A stretch of DNA of 62,000 nucleotides. Source: Cryptomeria japonica. Lineage: Eukaryota > Streptophyta > Pinopsida > Cupressales > Cupressaceae. Both the position numbers and the translations under genes were made by a program. The first letter of the stretch is position 1. The number at the start of each line of letters is the position of its first letter. The stretch lies in the NCBI RefSeq assembly GCF_030272615.1, contig NC_081414.1, positions 313,011,664 to 313,073,663 of the forward strand, written 5' to 3'. Below, in pieces: positions 25,301-40,300 of this stretch. The notes beneath the pieces are model-generated. The model saw only the letters and a list, made by a program, of their open reading frames with translations, was not told the origin of the DNA and did not search any database.

Positions 25301-28300
25301 ACTAATGATTAAGATATAGACCAGTGAGTACAAAGATTAATGTGCATTCAAAGAAGATTAATATGTTAAGCAAACAGCAATATGTTAAAGCAAACAAATT
25401 ATATCCAAAAAAAGGTGTGATCATATTCCTAATATGTGCGAATTCATGGAAGGGAACAACTTAGTAGTGTGTGTTTATAACAATTATTATGTGTAAGGAA
25501 AAATCTCTATGTTGATTAAAAGCAATGATTAGTAAAGGATAAGACATGTCTCTTCAAGGGAATAGCTATTCCAAAAGGTATGACTTTTAGGAGATAAAGG
25601 CATAAATAGAGCTGAAGAATAGTGGTAAAGTGTGTGGGGTGTGTGTTTCAAGGGAACAAAGAATGTGCACCAAGGACCATTAATGAGAAGATAGACAACA
25701 AGTTTTGATAAGAAGAGTTTAAGGTTGCAGATTTAATGAAGTATGAGAAGATTATCTCAGATTTGATGAGAGTATGAGGAGTTCATAGCAGATTTTGTGT
25801 TAGTTTATTGTAACTTAGTGAGGAAAATAAATAAGGATTCGAATCCTTATAGGGCTGGGCCCTTCTTCTAGATGTAACGTGGAGACTCAGCTGGGTCCAA
25901 TTCCCATGTAACGTGTAGATTAAGCAATTGATGTCTATGGGGCTGGGTCCTTTTCCCATGTAATGTGTAGATTAAGCAATTGATGTCTATAGGGCTGGGC
26001 CCAAATGTAACGTGCGGACAAGCAATAGGGCTGGGTCCAAAAGGTAACGTGGCACAAATTGCAAGTTATGTAGGCCCCAAATTGGGTGCCAAAGTTCAAA
26101 GTAGAATATGTAAAATAAAGAGAATTGGTTAAGGCCAACTTAGAAGACTTAAACATGAATCTTGTATACAAACAAGATTCATTTTACACAATAGACATTC
26201 ATATTATTCATTGCTAGCCTTATGTGAATCAGCCTTCAAAGAGCAGCGAACTATCTTCTTGTGTCAGCAATTCATTCCTAGGAACAGCGAATTGTCTCAG
26301 TGGCAGCGAATCATATCCACAGTCAGCAAATTCACTCCTATGCTCTATGAATGATTTGCATGATAGCAAACATCAAATCTCGATAGTGCAGATAAGTCTA
26401 TCAAGCTATTCCTTGTGCCCTAGTTTGGAATCTTCATTCTACTGTTCTTATTTATATGTTGCTTCAAGTGCAGTAAGCAAAGTTGTATGCTGATATTGTC
26501 TAATATAAACTTGGATCTTGTTGCTGGGTTTTTCACTTCCAAGAGGGAGGTTTTCCCAGGGTAAACTTGTGTTGTGTGCCCTTTCTATTTGTGTGCTTTG
26601 ATTCTTGTAACTGCATTATTATTTTCTGCTCATTATTGTTAATCTGATCACGAAAATCAACATTTTGAAGAAGAAATTATAGAAGATTTGTGGAAAAGAT
26701 TATAGCAGATTTGTTGAAGAGATTATAGCAGTTTGAAAAAGAGATTTACAGAAAAAGTTGTGAAGAAAAAGGTTATCCATCATCCATTGAAGAAGAAACA
26801 TTGATAAGGTGGGGGGTTGGTGCCTCTAGTGGGGTAGTGCTTATGAATTGAATGAGGGGTTGGTGCCTCTAGTGGAAAAGTTCTCATGAATTGAATGAGA
26901 GATTGGTGCCTCTAGTAGGTTGAGCCTACACAATTTTAAGAGGTTATTATATAAACAAGTAATTTGCTGTGGTTTTCTTCCGCAAGGATTTCCACGTATA
27001 TCTTGTGTTCTTTTTGTGTTGCATGATAGTTAGATATTATGTGAATGATAATGTGCAATGGATATGTTTATGAGATTAAGTTATGTGCTTATGAAATTAA
27101 GTTGAAAAAGTAAAAGTTTGTTGTTATACTAATTCACCCCCCCTCTCAGTATAACTGTGTGCTCGTCAAGGAGACCATAGCGTAGAGATTCAACGATGTA
27201 GATCAAGAAGAGAAGGCCAAAGACAGAAAAATACTACAAATCATTTTTTTTTTGCTATCAATCACATCTTGCCCCAAAGAAATCCTAGGAGTAGCAAAAG
27301 CATAAGGAAGAGGTAGTTTTCTTTGGAAAGAACCCTTCATCTGCTTAGAAACAACAAAAATGGTAGGGATAGAGGCATGCACCACATTAGTAGAGGAAAT
27401 GTGGCAAGGGGAGGGCCTTAGCACAACAATAATGCTCCCCATTGCCATAGCTTGCGGCAAAGCATCCCCAGTTGAGTGAAAAGAGGACCCGACAACAACA
27501 CCAAGGCCCACCCGTAAAAGAGAAGCGTCTTCAGGGGAAGGCACAATAGGCAGTTCCACGACAACCTTAGGGCATGCAAGCAAGGGAGGAAACTCCAACA
27601 ATACAAAAATGAGAGGGTGGTCTTTATGTGAGAAAACTAGGCAGGATGGCCAAATAGGAGTGGGTGGGAGTTGCCATGCAGGAGCGGGCGGGAATGAAGT
27701 TATTTAGTTGAACACTATTCAATTTTTCTTTGTTAGTTGTGTGTATTTTATGGTTTTCCAAATGCAATAACCCACCAAAATTGATTCAACAAAAAATTGA
27801 GTATTATTTTTTTTTTCCCTTTATTATGTTTTATTCAATTGCATACTCTGGGCATCCATCCAATTAGGATTAGGCATTCATCCATTCGGGATGAGCTTCT
27901 AACCATACGGGTTAGGCAATTGTCCATACGGGACGTAAATTCCATCTATCCAATACGGGATAGGCATCTACCCATGCGGGGTAGGCATCCATCCAAACGG
28001 GATAGGAGATGCTCTGGCCAGAGACTTAGACTCATCGGGACCATTCGGGTCCTGAGCCACTCACTAAGTACTACATTCTTCTAGCAAGAATTCACCGAGG
28101 TCGCCGTCCTTAGGAGTAATTTAAAAATAACACAAGCTTGAATTCCGCCTCGGAATTTGGCTTAAAGCCTCGGGAAGTCAAGCGAATCCATACGGGATTC
28201 CTTCCGAGTATGCATCGAATTAAATTGATTATCTATATATATTTTTTTCATTTAGGATTCTTACTCAACCAAACCTAGACCCCACCCACGAACGCCTGAG

Positions 28301-31300
28301 TACGAGGGACAACTCCGTCCCAAGACTGCCTACATACCCGCTTCGGCACGGGATCAAGGCGTAAAGTATGTAGTTCTATTTTCTAATCTATGGTTTGATG
28401 TAAACTGATTTTGTGGGTACGCAACCCTTTCTAGGGTCAGTGTCCCAGACAGTTTCTCTGTGGTTGCTACCCACGATGGTAGCACTTAAGCGAAGGCTCA
28501 AGATGGCCTAATTGCTTGTGGCCTAAACAAAATAACTAGACCCTAATACTTATCATGAGCGTCACCCAATTGCAAATCACCAATATCCCTTCGAGATGAA
28601 TAAATAAATAAAGAAGGTAAATTTCATGAGAGCTTTTAACTTGACCATCCCTAAGAGGGGTTTACTATGGTTTATCTCAACGGATGTGAAATTCTTTTAA
28701 AAGTTATCTTATTAAATTATCGATCCAAGAGGGATTACCCGCCCCTTGGATTTTTAACTTCCAAATGTCCCTTATTACTCCCCGACGATTTATAGGGACG
28801 ATGCCACAGACGTCGTTAATGCAGCTTTATTAGGCGTTAAGTGTAGTAGTTCAACACGACGGCATTACCCGTAAGCGTGACCCAGAGGCACCATATATAC
28901 CGAACGCTGCTAGTTTTGGTTTTCCAACTTCCTTTAATTAGTTATCTAACTACAAATAACAAAAAATGAAAGCGTAAATAATTGAAGTAACTACTTGAAG
29001 TGTAATTTGCATAACAATGAAACTTGCATAATAGTAATTGCATGAAGATATAATTATTCTATAAATAATTCGCATGCTATGAATCCAAAATAACGATTAA
29101 ATTTAAGCATTTGTATTAAAGACCAATCAAGTGTCCTAACGATTCTTAATGGGTTGAGTAACTTAATTTTAAAAGAATATAGTCTACGATTTTAAAACTT
29201 ACTAAGGCAATTTAATTATGAGCTTGCTACATATTAGCCCAATTTTTCTAAGTCAAAATACAATATCTTATAGCTTACACAAAAAAAAGAATTCATTATT
29301 CCTAAATGCCATTTCTATCAACTAAAATAATAAATTTTTTTTTAATTAAATAACAAGGGATATTAATTTACATATAAAAAAAAATTTCCAATTTAAAATT
29401 TCAACTTACAAATTTGAATTAAAAAGAACTTTTAATTGAATAAGTTAGTTCTTTTTTTTAGGGTAGTAATGAGGGCGCGGGGTGGGGACCACAGGTCCCA
29501 TCACCCCTGCGGCCCTGCATGCGCAGGACCACAGAGGTGAGGGGGCCCGCGGGCCCCTCCGTACTACTGCGACAGTCAACGTAACGTCCATGCATGCCGA
29601 CGTTATTTGGTGCGAACGCCATGCGTTACGGGGGGGTTTTTTTAAGAGATTTTTCTAAAGTTCGATACGTTTTCTTTCTTTTTGGTTATTTATTTTTATA
29701 TATATATATATATATTATATATATATATATATGTATATAAATATATATATGTTATAATATTATTATTATCATTTTTCTTATACAGGAGTATTATAATTTT
29801 TTTTTAAATTATTGAAGATTACTCAGAGCAGGGTAAATAATAGGTAAATGACAATGTTGCAGATTAATTTCAGGGTCAAAATGAAGCAGTAACCAGAGGG
29901 GTTCTTCTTCTCTTTTTTTTTTTTTTTCCATTTCTTTTGTTTTCTACACAGGGAGATTCATTCACAGATAAAGAGATAGTTTATTTCTTTTTCATTCCTT
30001 TTGTTTTTCACACAGGGAGATTCTTTCACAGAGAAAGGAATAGTTTATATCTCTTTCTTTCATTTCTTTTGTCTCCTACACAGGGAGATCTATTCACAGG
30101 GAAAAAAAGTAAATTTGTTTGTACACACAGGGAGATCTGTTCACAGAGAAGGGAGATGATTTATTTATACACACAGGGAAATTTGTTCACAGAGAAAAGA
30201 GAAAATTGTTTGTACACACACGGAGATCTAATTTTTATCAAAAATAAACTGAAGACAATGAATCAAATTTTCATCAAGTGACTCTATTCTCCTAAACCAT
30301 TTAATCTACTCCTTTCAAAACTGAAACTAACTTCTTATTAAGATTTTAACCAATGAATCTCATTCTCTACAAAATCTGAAACTAATTTCCTATCAAGAAT
30401 TTAAATAATGAATCCCATTCTCTAAAAAATCTGAAACTAATTTCTTATCAAGAATTTAAATAATGAATCCCATTCTCCACAAAATCTGAAACTAATTTCT
30501 TATCAAGAATTTAAACAATGAATCTCATTCTCTACAAAATCTGAAACTAATTTCTTATCAACAATGAATTTCATTCTCTACAAAATCTGAAACTAATTTC
30601 TTATCAAGAATTTAAACAATGAATCAAACAATTTAATCTACTTTTTATCAAACATTTTAATCTATTTCTTATCAAAATCTGAAAACTAATTTCTTATCAA
30701 AACACAAATGAATATCATTTTCATAAAATAATTTAATCTAATCTAATCTACAACAAGAATAAGATGCACAAAACTAAGCTTGAAGGAACCTGGGTGCTTG
30801 CAAAAAATGGTGTAGAGTCTTCCTTGAACCTCCAAATTGAAGAGAAATCCTCCTAACAAAATCTTGGCTGCAAATGAAAATGGACTACCAAGGAGAATTT
30901 AACTTGCAGAATTTCTTATGGAATAGCCCACACTCATTTTGAAACTTGTACCTATTTTATAAAAGAAATTTCAAATTCCCACTACCTAATTTTTAATTGA
31001 AAAAAAAGAGATTCTCTCCCAATTTGGCCTCCATGCAAATTGGTTAGGCTTAGTGGGAGGAGTTACATGCAAGGAGGTGGAGAAGCCTCTAGAAGCTTCT
31101 TATTCCTCCTACAACATGTGCCTTAATTTGGGTGAGGGAAATTAAATAACAAATTAAAAATATATATGTATTTTCCATGTGTGTGTGGTTTATTATTTTT
31201 ATTCCCTTACAATATTCATTCAATAATTTATCCAAGGGATATAATAGAGTTTTGTATTTAAATCAAAAAGGTGATAAAGGAGGGTTGTGACACCAAACCA

Positions 31301-34300
31301 AATCATCAGAGTTGGATAAATCAAAAGTGTATGATTTCATCACAAATCTTTAGGACTGAAATATAAGAGATTGTGTATGTTCAATTTGTGCATGCAATAT
31401 GGTGGTCGTGCATGCTTGTCTTGGTGATAGATTCATTCCTGGAAGATATCACCATTGTAACATTTAATTGAGTGAAAATTGGTTAAGATGAGATTGATTT
31501 GGACATTGATTTGTTTACTCTACCAAATTGGATGTTACACTCAGAATTCTTCAGGCTTGTTCTTAACCTTTTATCCCCCTTTGTCTTCTGCATTTTGTTT
31601 TGAAAATGAATAGATTTTAGAATTAGGTTTGTAGTTTAGTCTCTCATTAAAATTTGGTTTTAATCTTGAAGCTTTCTTGTAAGCTTGCAATTATTTATTT
31701 GTAATCTTGGGCTTTTTGTATAGCCTTTTGTTATCCAACATTATTTAGAACTATTAGAAGTTGGATTCACACCTTAATATTTCTTAGGTGCAATTTGAGA
31801 AAAAGTCATGATTCCTTTAAACAATGTGTAGTTGCATCCTTGTAAAAACAGTGAGACCTTATCCTATCTGTTAACTCTGTTTTGTGGCAACGATAATTGC
31901 AGCTGATGAATCAGAAATGTGTGCTTTATCTTATCTTTGGTGCTATTTATTAATGTGATGAATGGTAAAAATTGCACTCAAATCTTTAAGTCATTTGTCA
32001 TTACTTGGAGCAGTTCCAACTGGATTGTAGCTGACTAGACTCTATTGGTTTGTCTTTTCTGCGGTTGCTTTGATGAGGAAAATCATTTTTCTATTCTAGC
32101 AATAACCCTTGCTGACTGTATATGCCACCTTGCCAAATAACGCAAACCATCTTCTGTACTTTTCAAAGTCTTCTTTTGGTGCTCACTCACACAATTTGCT
32201 ACATCACCTTAGCTGCCTAGTCAGAATGACAGAAAGAAAAAAGGTGATAAAATTCTTATTCTTTTCCATTGCACGATTTAATTAAGGGAACCATAACATG
32301 CCTCCATCAGTATGATACACAAGATATACTACCTATGATCCACTTAAAAAAGCCATTATGTGCTGATTTGGATACTATCCTCCATTCTTCCATCCTTAAC
32401 CGAGCTTCTTTAATTTCCTACTCCTATTGCTCCATCATGATGCACTTTTTTTAATGATTAGACATTCTTTTTTTTGCACTGATCTATTCCTTTTCTGCAT
32501 CCAAGTCCGCTTCACCAGAGATAGTAATTCATTCATTTGAATCTCATAACATATGCAACCATGAAAAATTTGCAAAAAATTGTTAGTCCAAAAAATCAAA
32601 CCAAGATAGGATGCCATTATAATTTGTTGGGAATGATTATAACAGAGATTTAGATTTGTCTGACAATTCATCAGTAAATTAATGATTAAAAGCATATAGC
32701 GTCTAATACAACCATTGAGTTTCAGATTGGTTACAACAAGAACTATGTGTGCTTAAGGTGATTTATGTTAATTAAATATTCAATGACAAACATATGTAGA
32801 AGTAGGCATAAATTTGTTAATTTTGCAATTGGAATTAAATCTTGAAGTGTACGTTTCTTAATGTAGGCTCCTTGAACAAAAAGGTTAATGTTGACTTTTG
32901 AGTTACCCATGTGTGTCTAGACTAGGTGATGTAAATCTGATGGGAAGCCATTGCTAATTTTTTCCATGCAAGTTGGCATGCTGGAACACTTGCCAATAGG
33001 AATGAGAAAAAGAAAGATGTGTATAGGTAGACAAGTAAAATGAGTGAAGAGTACCAAAAACAAAGTGATGTTGGCACAAAAGGATCGAGAGAAGAGAGAT
33101 AAAAAGATCTAGGGAATCGTGTATTGAAAGGGAAGATGAAATGGCATTGAGGAGAGAGAAAGAGATATGCTAACATCAATAGAAGATTAGTGCTAGAGGG
33201 GTGAAAAGAAAAGAGGGAAAGGTAGATGAAAAAGAGAAGTAACATGTTTAAAGGAAAAAATGGTGAGCATAAATTTGATGCATGATGCCACTTAACTTGT
33301 ATCATCTCTTTTAGGAGTTGATGATGTCATGAATGGAGTAAAAGGTTATACAAGAGAGATGACAAAATTTATATTTAGCAAAACTGAGAGGTGCGAAATG
33401 GAGCTTTTGCAAGTGAGAAAATTTGAAGAGCATGTAATTTGAGATTTCAGAAAGTAAAGGAAACAATAAGGGTAATTGCAGATATAAGAGGAGAAATACT
33501 TATTGTTGTAGACGGAATGGAAAAGAAAGAGAAGGTGGAGACATTGATGACTAGGAGATTGTATGTGTATCCTTTACCAAAAGTGCTGAAGTGGGCAGGG
33601 AAAACAATAATTGTAAGGACAAAAATGAATATGGTTATTTTGAGAGAGGAGACTCAAGGGTTGATCCAATTGAAGGGTTGATTGAAAAATAGTTGAAAAA
33701 TTTATTGGAGATAAAGAGGGTCGAACAATGAAGATGTTCAAGGTCAAAGAATACAAAAAGGCAGGCGTTTAAACATAAGGCGACTTCCAAGTTTTGGGTG
33801 TTTGGAGAGATTGACCAAGTTTTTCTTGAATTGATAATGCTTGAGGAGGCTATATTTGGGTAAGATAGTGGTTGACCTTGATACAATATTTATTGTCAAA
33901 ATGATTGGCATACTAGATGTGAGGTGGACATTATAAGGGCAATGGATCACTTGGATGCATAGAATGTAGTGCAATAATTGAGAGTTATCATGGACAAAAG
34001 GAGAAGGATCAAGGACATTGTCAACCCAAAGTTGAGAGCTATGGCAAGGATGTTGGCGAGAAGGATATTGAGGAAAGGAACATACCAATACAACGGGGAT
34101 CATGGGCTATAAATTGTAATTGTAATAGTGATGGGATCAATGTTTCTAACTTTGTAGGGATGGAGGAGTGAATGACAGATGAGGTCCAAAACAAGCTCAA
34201 CGAAGAGGAGGAAGTGAGTTAATGACTAGTTATGATGACCAACAAAAGAATGAACCAAAAAGAGAGCATTTGTGGTGATCATCATGGGATCGCATCGATT

Positions 34301-37300
34301 GAGAGAGGGAATTGGCTGGCTGATGGTAATGCCAAAGATTGAACATGTGGAAAAGATTGGTAATGAGAAAGAATGGTAGAAAGGAAAACCTAAATCAGCA
34401 TTAAGTTGCTAGCACTAGGAGAAACACAAAAGAAAATAAGAATCTAAGAAATGTCATAGATAGCGTAGATTGTAGTGGTATTGACAAAGGGAGAAAAGTA
34501 GGAGGATTGAAAAAAAGAGATCATCAAGTGGAACACCACCACTTTTGACAAGCTTGTTCACTGAGCCACAAGAGATCCTATTGCTCGAGAGCTTAGAAAA
34601 TTTATAACTCTTGGAAGTTATATGGAGATATCTACATCAAGAGGTAATGCAATTGGTGCTACAACATTGCTAAGTTCAAAAGACACATTGGCATTTGTAA
34701 TGACGCTTGCAGAAGAACCATTTTTGACAATGGTACAAAGTTGTTAAAAGCACCATCAAAGAAAATTGTTGAAATATAAATTGTAATAGTGGCGGCTGCT
34801 GTGATTCCTATGTTGACCTTGATGTCAGGGTAAAGTGGACATGCAAGATGACTTCATTATAATGCTCACTGCTAAAATACTAAGTACACAAGTGGCTTGA
34901 TTGACTATAATAGAGCAAGGGAAAACGTAAGAGGAATAGCCTTGAGTAAAATAAACTAGAACTGTTTGAAGTGTTAAAGCTAAAGAATGCAAAAATGGAA
35001 AGGGTAGAAGAAAACCTGAAGGAGGTAATAGAAATCACAACATAAATGGCCTGAATGAGGCTAGGATAAAGGTGATGAAGTTGCAAGAGGTGCTGGATAA
35101 AAGAGTGAAAATAGAGCAGAGCATGTATAGGAAGATTGCTGATATTGAAGCCAAAGTGGAAATAAGGATTGTAGTTCAGTGGTAGGCTCTCACTAAAATG
35201 GAACAAAGAGCAACTATAGTAGTAGATCTTTGTAGAAATTGGCAAAGGAAAGACAAGTGTGGGGGATGAATAAGAAGGTAGCATCAAAGGAGAAGTGTAT
35301 GGAGATGAACTTGAAGAATTAGTCAAGTGGCCATGAAAACAATGTAGAGGGATAAGGAAAAAACATTGAAAACTACGGGAACATTCAAGAGAATGGAGAA
35401 TTGAATGAGAGAATCTTCTAATAGCTATAAAGGTGTTCATTCATATAAAGAGAGTGAAATCTTTCACTAAAGAAGTGACATTGGTCATATAAGAGTGTGA
35501 GGCGTAAGCAATAGAAATATAGATCAAGTTCTTGGAGGTCTTATCCACAATAAATAAATAAATAGCACTAGAGGAAGGTTGGCACCAATTCTTGTGGCAT
35601 AGCCATTGCTAAGATACAATTACTAATGTTGAAGCAGTTGATTGGTGGACCTAAAAGATCACCAAAACAATATTAAAGAGAGGCTAAGTGTTGAAGATTG
35701 TAGATCATGATGGATGGGTGTTTGATAGTTGGATGTCAATTAGCATCCACGTGTCATAGATTGAAGGACTGCTGACATTTAGCAAGGTATAGAAGATAGT
35801 TGTTGTTTAGGTTCGGACCTTGTATGCTGGCGACAGAGCTCCAGCTTGGGGGATTCTTTTAAATACCTTTGTATGGATGATCTGGTTAGAGATGGGACAT
35901 GAGGAGACACCAGAAAGATTGGCATTGGAGACATGTGCAATAGAATCATGTGTGGTAGAGAGCAATTGGTAATGATGGATTAGTTTCTCTGGATTATTGC
36001 CAATTAGCATTGGTTTTGTAAACATAAGGGCATGGGATGGGGAATTGGACTAGGGCATAGGATAAAACTGGTTGCAGATTGCAACGTGCACTCCTTTATA
36101 TGATATAATACAATTTTCTTACCTCTGTGTTTATCTTGTGTTGTTTCTGCAATGTAGAATGATAGTCAGTCTCCAATCTTTACTCAGATAGTCAAACTTA
36201 GATTTGGGACCTTAATCTTAATAGCTAACAGTTAGCTGGGACATCTGCAATTCTAGATTACATAAGAAGAGATCCAACATGTTGGCATTTTATAAGCATT
36301 TTATGACATGAAATTTATAGTTTTCCTTCATATGTCCAAAACAACATTATTTGTATATAATAGAACTACATTGGATATACAACGTGTTTCTGAGTTTTTA
36401 CTGTTTGGTGTTACATGCAGTAAAATAAAATATGATACTTGCCATGAAACAACAAACCTTGACATTAGTATTTCAATGCACTTTTTGTATAAAGAATGTT
36501 CATGGTTGTTAATATCATTCTCTGGTGTATTTTACAGATTGATGCTCGTGGCTTGCCCTTAACTTCAGAGACACTAGCTTCACTTCCTGCCTTCTCATCA
36601 ATAAATGTCAACACAAGTGATACAGACAATTCAGATTCCTCTTCTAAAGTTGCATGTTCACCAGAACTTGCAAAAACTGGGCTAGGTTCATCAGCTGCTA
36701 TGACAACAGCTGTGGTTGCAGGCATCCTTCATTACCTCGGAGTTGTTAATCTCCCTACTAAATCTTGTGCAAAACATGCAGATAAGATGACAGATGCTGA
36801 TTTGGATTTAGTACATGCTGTGTCTCAGACAGCTCATTGTGTTGCCCAAGGAAAAACTGGCAGTGGATTTGATGTTAGTGCTGCTGTCTATGGGAGTCAG
36901 CGCTATGTTAGATTTTCTCCTGATATTCTTTCTGCAGCTCAGGTTTTCCATTTATATCTACTCTCTTTGTCTAATGGACACATGATTGTTATGGGATGTG
37001 TGTGCTTCCTTTACAAGACTGTTCACTGCTTTTGTTGTATAAGCTTTGCAATTGTTTGAAAAGCTTCATCACAAAGAAGCCAGGCCAAACTAGCAGGTAA
37101 TATTACCAGGGATACACTTAAAACCGGGTTTTTTATTTTTAGAATGAAAATTTCCTGTGACATGAACTTAGGATCAAAATTGTCAATGACATGAATTTAG
37201 GATGATGAGTAGAAAGACAGACAAGATATGAGTGTTGGCCAAAAGAGGAGGGACTCCAAATAGATGTTGAAGTACATCAAACCTTTCCTGGACAGTGAGC

Positions 37301-40300
37301 AATAATGTAGAATATTAATAAAAGAATTGTGGGTATTTCTAATTCCTTTGATCAGATGCTATTTAAAGATTTCTTTACTAATTGGAAAATAAAAATAGGA
37401 AGAAATGGACCAATATTGAAGATAAGATTGGCATTGTAATAATAATGAGTGCTGATTTGGATGCATTAAAGTTCCTGGATCCAATCCCTCTAGTGTTCCA
37501 CAATCATTTTCATTGGGATGTTTTGGATTTGAATTGATTTACTGCCTGTCTAAGTGTGAGGTCTGCCCCCATTAATTTTTGCAGGTTTGCTGACCAGTTG
37601 ACACCTTTCCATTTCCATTTTTCCTTTTTATCTGTTTCCCTTGGTTCTGATGCTTCAAAAGACGGAGATTTTTTGGGTTCTCTTTGCAGTTTGTCTGCTT
37701 TGGAGACTAAGAGTTCTGCCTTCTGATCAAATTTGTTCCAGAGATTTACTCCTACATGTCTCATATTGTTGCTATTTTCTGAGTAGGGTTTTCTCAAGTT
37801 TCCAATGTTTGAGTCACAAGTTTTTGTGTATGGGGCTTTCTCTTCCAGTTATCCCTTTTGGTTATTTTGAGATAGTTGTATCTATATTTTTGGTGTGAGG
37901 CTTTAAAAACTCTTCCAATTTTGAGTTTTAGGATAACAAAATTAAAATTTTACAGTTCTCTTTCGTTTCTTCAGTTATTTCTTCCTCTTGATCATCAATA
38001 GACTCAAAAGAGTTGAGAATTTTAAAAGAAATTGAGATAAGACTTGCCTGGTTTTGAAGGTACTAGCTAGATTTGTACTTAAAAGGGTTGGTGTTCATCC
38101 CTTCTCTGTTCTTTTCATTTCGAGGCTCATCCCTCGCATTTTATTGTTTGGAACTTTGGATCATTTTTGTGCTGTGATCGATCATGGGATCCATGAGCAT
38201 TTTTTTTGGGATATTCCCATGATTTGCTGCTGATAGCTGATTCCTGTAGTTCTCCCAGATTTTGGAGTCTCCTTCACTTTTATGCTGCGAGTCTGGGCAA
38301 ACTCTGCTCAGATCACTGTGTTGGTGACATATTCTGCACTAAATGGGATGCTTCTATAATCCAGAGGTTATTTAAAATTGATGCCTCCTAGATCTAACAA
38401 AATTCCTTTTGGAAAAGGTTCTTCTAAATCAATCTTTCTTTTTTTAACAAATATTCAGGCATAATTGATCATTCCTGGTTGTTTAGTGAGCTCTGAAGCC
38501 CCTATATATTCTCTAGTTGAATTTCCATTCTTTCTGTCTTTCTTCTTCCCAGAATCTGCTTGGCAGAAGATGCAGTATAGCCAAGATTGGTACTGTATTA
38601 GGCAGTTTTTTCAGTATGAAAAAAATATTGGGTACATAGTTTTATAAGAAATCTGCCTTATTTTCAAACCATGTGCCTCTTTGGAAAATTCTCTCGTCTT
38701 TGAGATAGTGCCTAAAATAGCCTCGATGCATCATCGGTGTCAATGCAACCTTTTGATTTTTATTGATTGTATGGTCATACTCTTCAGAATTTTTGGATTT
38801 GTTTTGATTCAATAAATCAATAGATTTAGGATTTTTCTTTGAAGTATCAGAATCTTTGTTCTACCCTTTCTATTGAGAATTTTAACTTATGTAGGGATTT
38901 GTCTTTTGATTGCAGCTGTTAGCCATTTTAGGTGGGAAACTAGGCTTTACTATAGATTTCTTGGCATTTTCTTGAGGGTATACCAAGAGATCATCTGCTG
39001 GACTTTGCTAAGCTTGTCTTGTTATTGTTGATTTTAGTCTAACTGGAGGCTGCCATGGCCTCCCCACTAAGAGCTGGCTGGTTGGAGAAAGTTTACATCT
39101 TTTAAAAATAAAATAAAAAAATATTCAGTTGCATCTAGCTAAATGGAGTGTGGGGAGTGTAGTTAGTTTTTTTGTATTTATTTGTTATGATATAAACCAT
39201 AGTTAAAATTCTTTGACTTGGCAGGCCCAAAATCTTTAAACGATCGATGCTTGGGTAAAACTTGGAGAAAAACTTTGCAATAACTTGGCAAATTTATTGA
39301 ACATTTTAAAATAGCAAATACATAAAATTTTAAAAATATTATTCAAAAACACACACATTACTGATTTTCATCATATATGAATCAAAATTACTAGTTTAAC
39401 CTTCGAATACATATGAACTTCAAGTTTTAGTATCAATGAGAATTATAAACCATAAATTTTGTATTTAACTAAAGCTCAAAAAAGTTTGTTGCTGCCGTTG
39501 TTTGGGTGTTGTGGGTGTGGATGGTATAACTACAATATCCTCAATAGGTGCCTTATCCATAGTGATAGGATCAAATCATGTATCTAAGGAACCCATCCCT
39601 AATGGCTCACCAATGTCACCTTCTACATCCTCATATGCTGCCACATTTGCTTCCCATTCAGCTGCCCCCCTCCACGAAATCAGCTAACTCATCATTGGTT
39701 AACAATGGATCCACATCAATATCCTCAAGTGCAACAATCTAATTTGAATACGGATCAATGTTATCTAGGTCAAGCACTTCATGTGTACCCTTCCCTTGTA
39801 CTTTTTTTCATGCAGGGACAAGACCTTGCTAGGCACATAGGAGATGTGTATAAGGACAAGGATCTTGTATGTAGCGGGAATTTGAGTTGGTTAAGGACTG
39901 AGCTAGGTCAGAATTAGGAGTCAAGGTCTAAAAGGTTGAGCACATATCCTTGTGTCCCAAGGACAATCACCAAATGCTGGGCGGATTCCATGTAATGAAG
40001 TGAGGAGAGGGACAAATCCTAGGCGAGAGTGAGGGGGATGTAGGGACTAGGACAAATGGTGATGGGTTCATGAAGACTCATGGTGGGAATTCAAGATGCA
40101 AAGGGACTAAACCCTAAGTGCATTTACTTATTTTAGTATAAGATAAATTTTTACTTATTTAAATCTAGCATCCATGAAAATAGCAATCACACAAGATTTA
40201 CCAACTAAGAGACACAAGATTTACATGGAAACCCTTTTGGGAGAAAACTATGGTGAAAAGATTGCTTGGATCTACTGTCCAAATCCAGCCAACATAAAAT

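Larger units (their letters stand above)
27763..31292. mobile_element. Large solo LTR (3.53 kb) in PMK intron 5
   Basis: It is flanked by a 5-bp direct repeat CCAAA (27758-27762 and 31293-31297). The ends are inverted: TGCAATAACCC on the left, and TGTCACAACCC when the right end is read on the other strand. No gag or pol lies inside. The contents are a 21-bp minisatellite (27.86-28.01 kb), a GC island with GGGGCCCGCGGGCCCC (29.46-29.64 kb), an AT microsatellite (29.69-29.75 kb) and two further tandem arrays (29.95-30.69 kb). The TGTCACAACCC end suggests Gypsy in minus orientation. A solo LTR arises by recombination between the two LTRs of a full element. Confidence 0.7.

Noticed and set aside
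36496-36537. Upstream Met for PMK exon 6 frame
   Set aside because: This part is intron sequence before the acceptor at 36537; the protein match starts at 36538.
36943-37059. Extension of the exon 6 frame past AAQ
   Set aside because: It reads through the donor into intron 6 and loses similarity to PMK.
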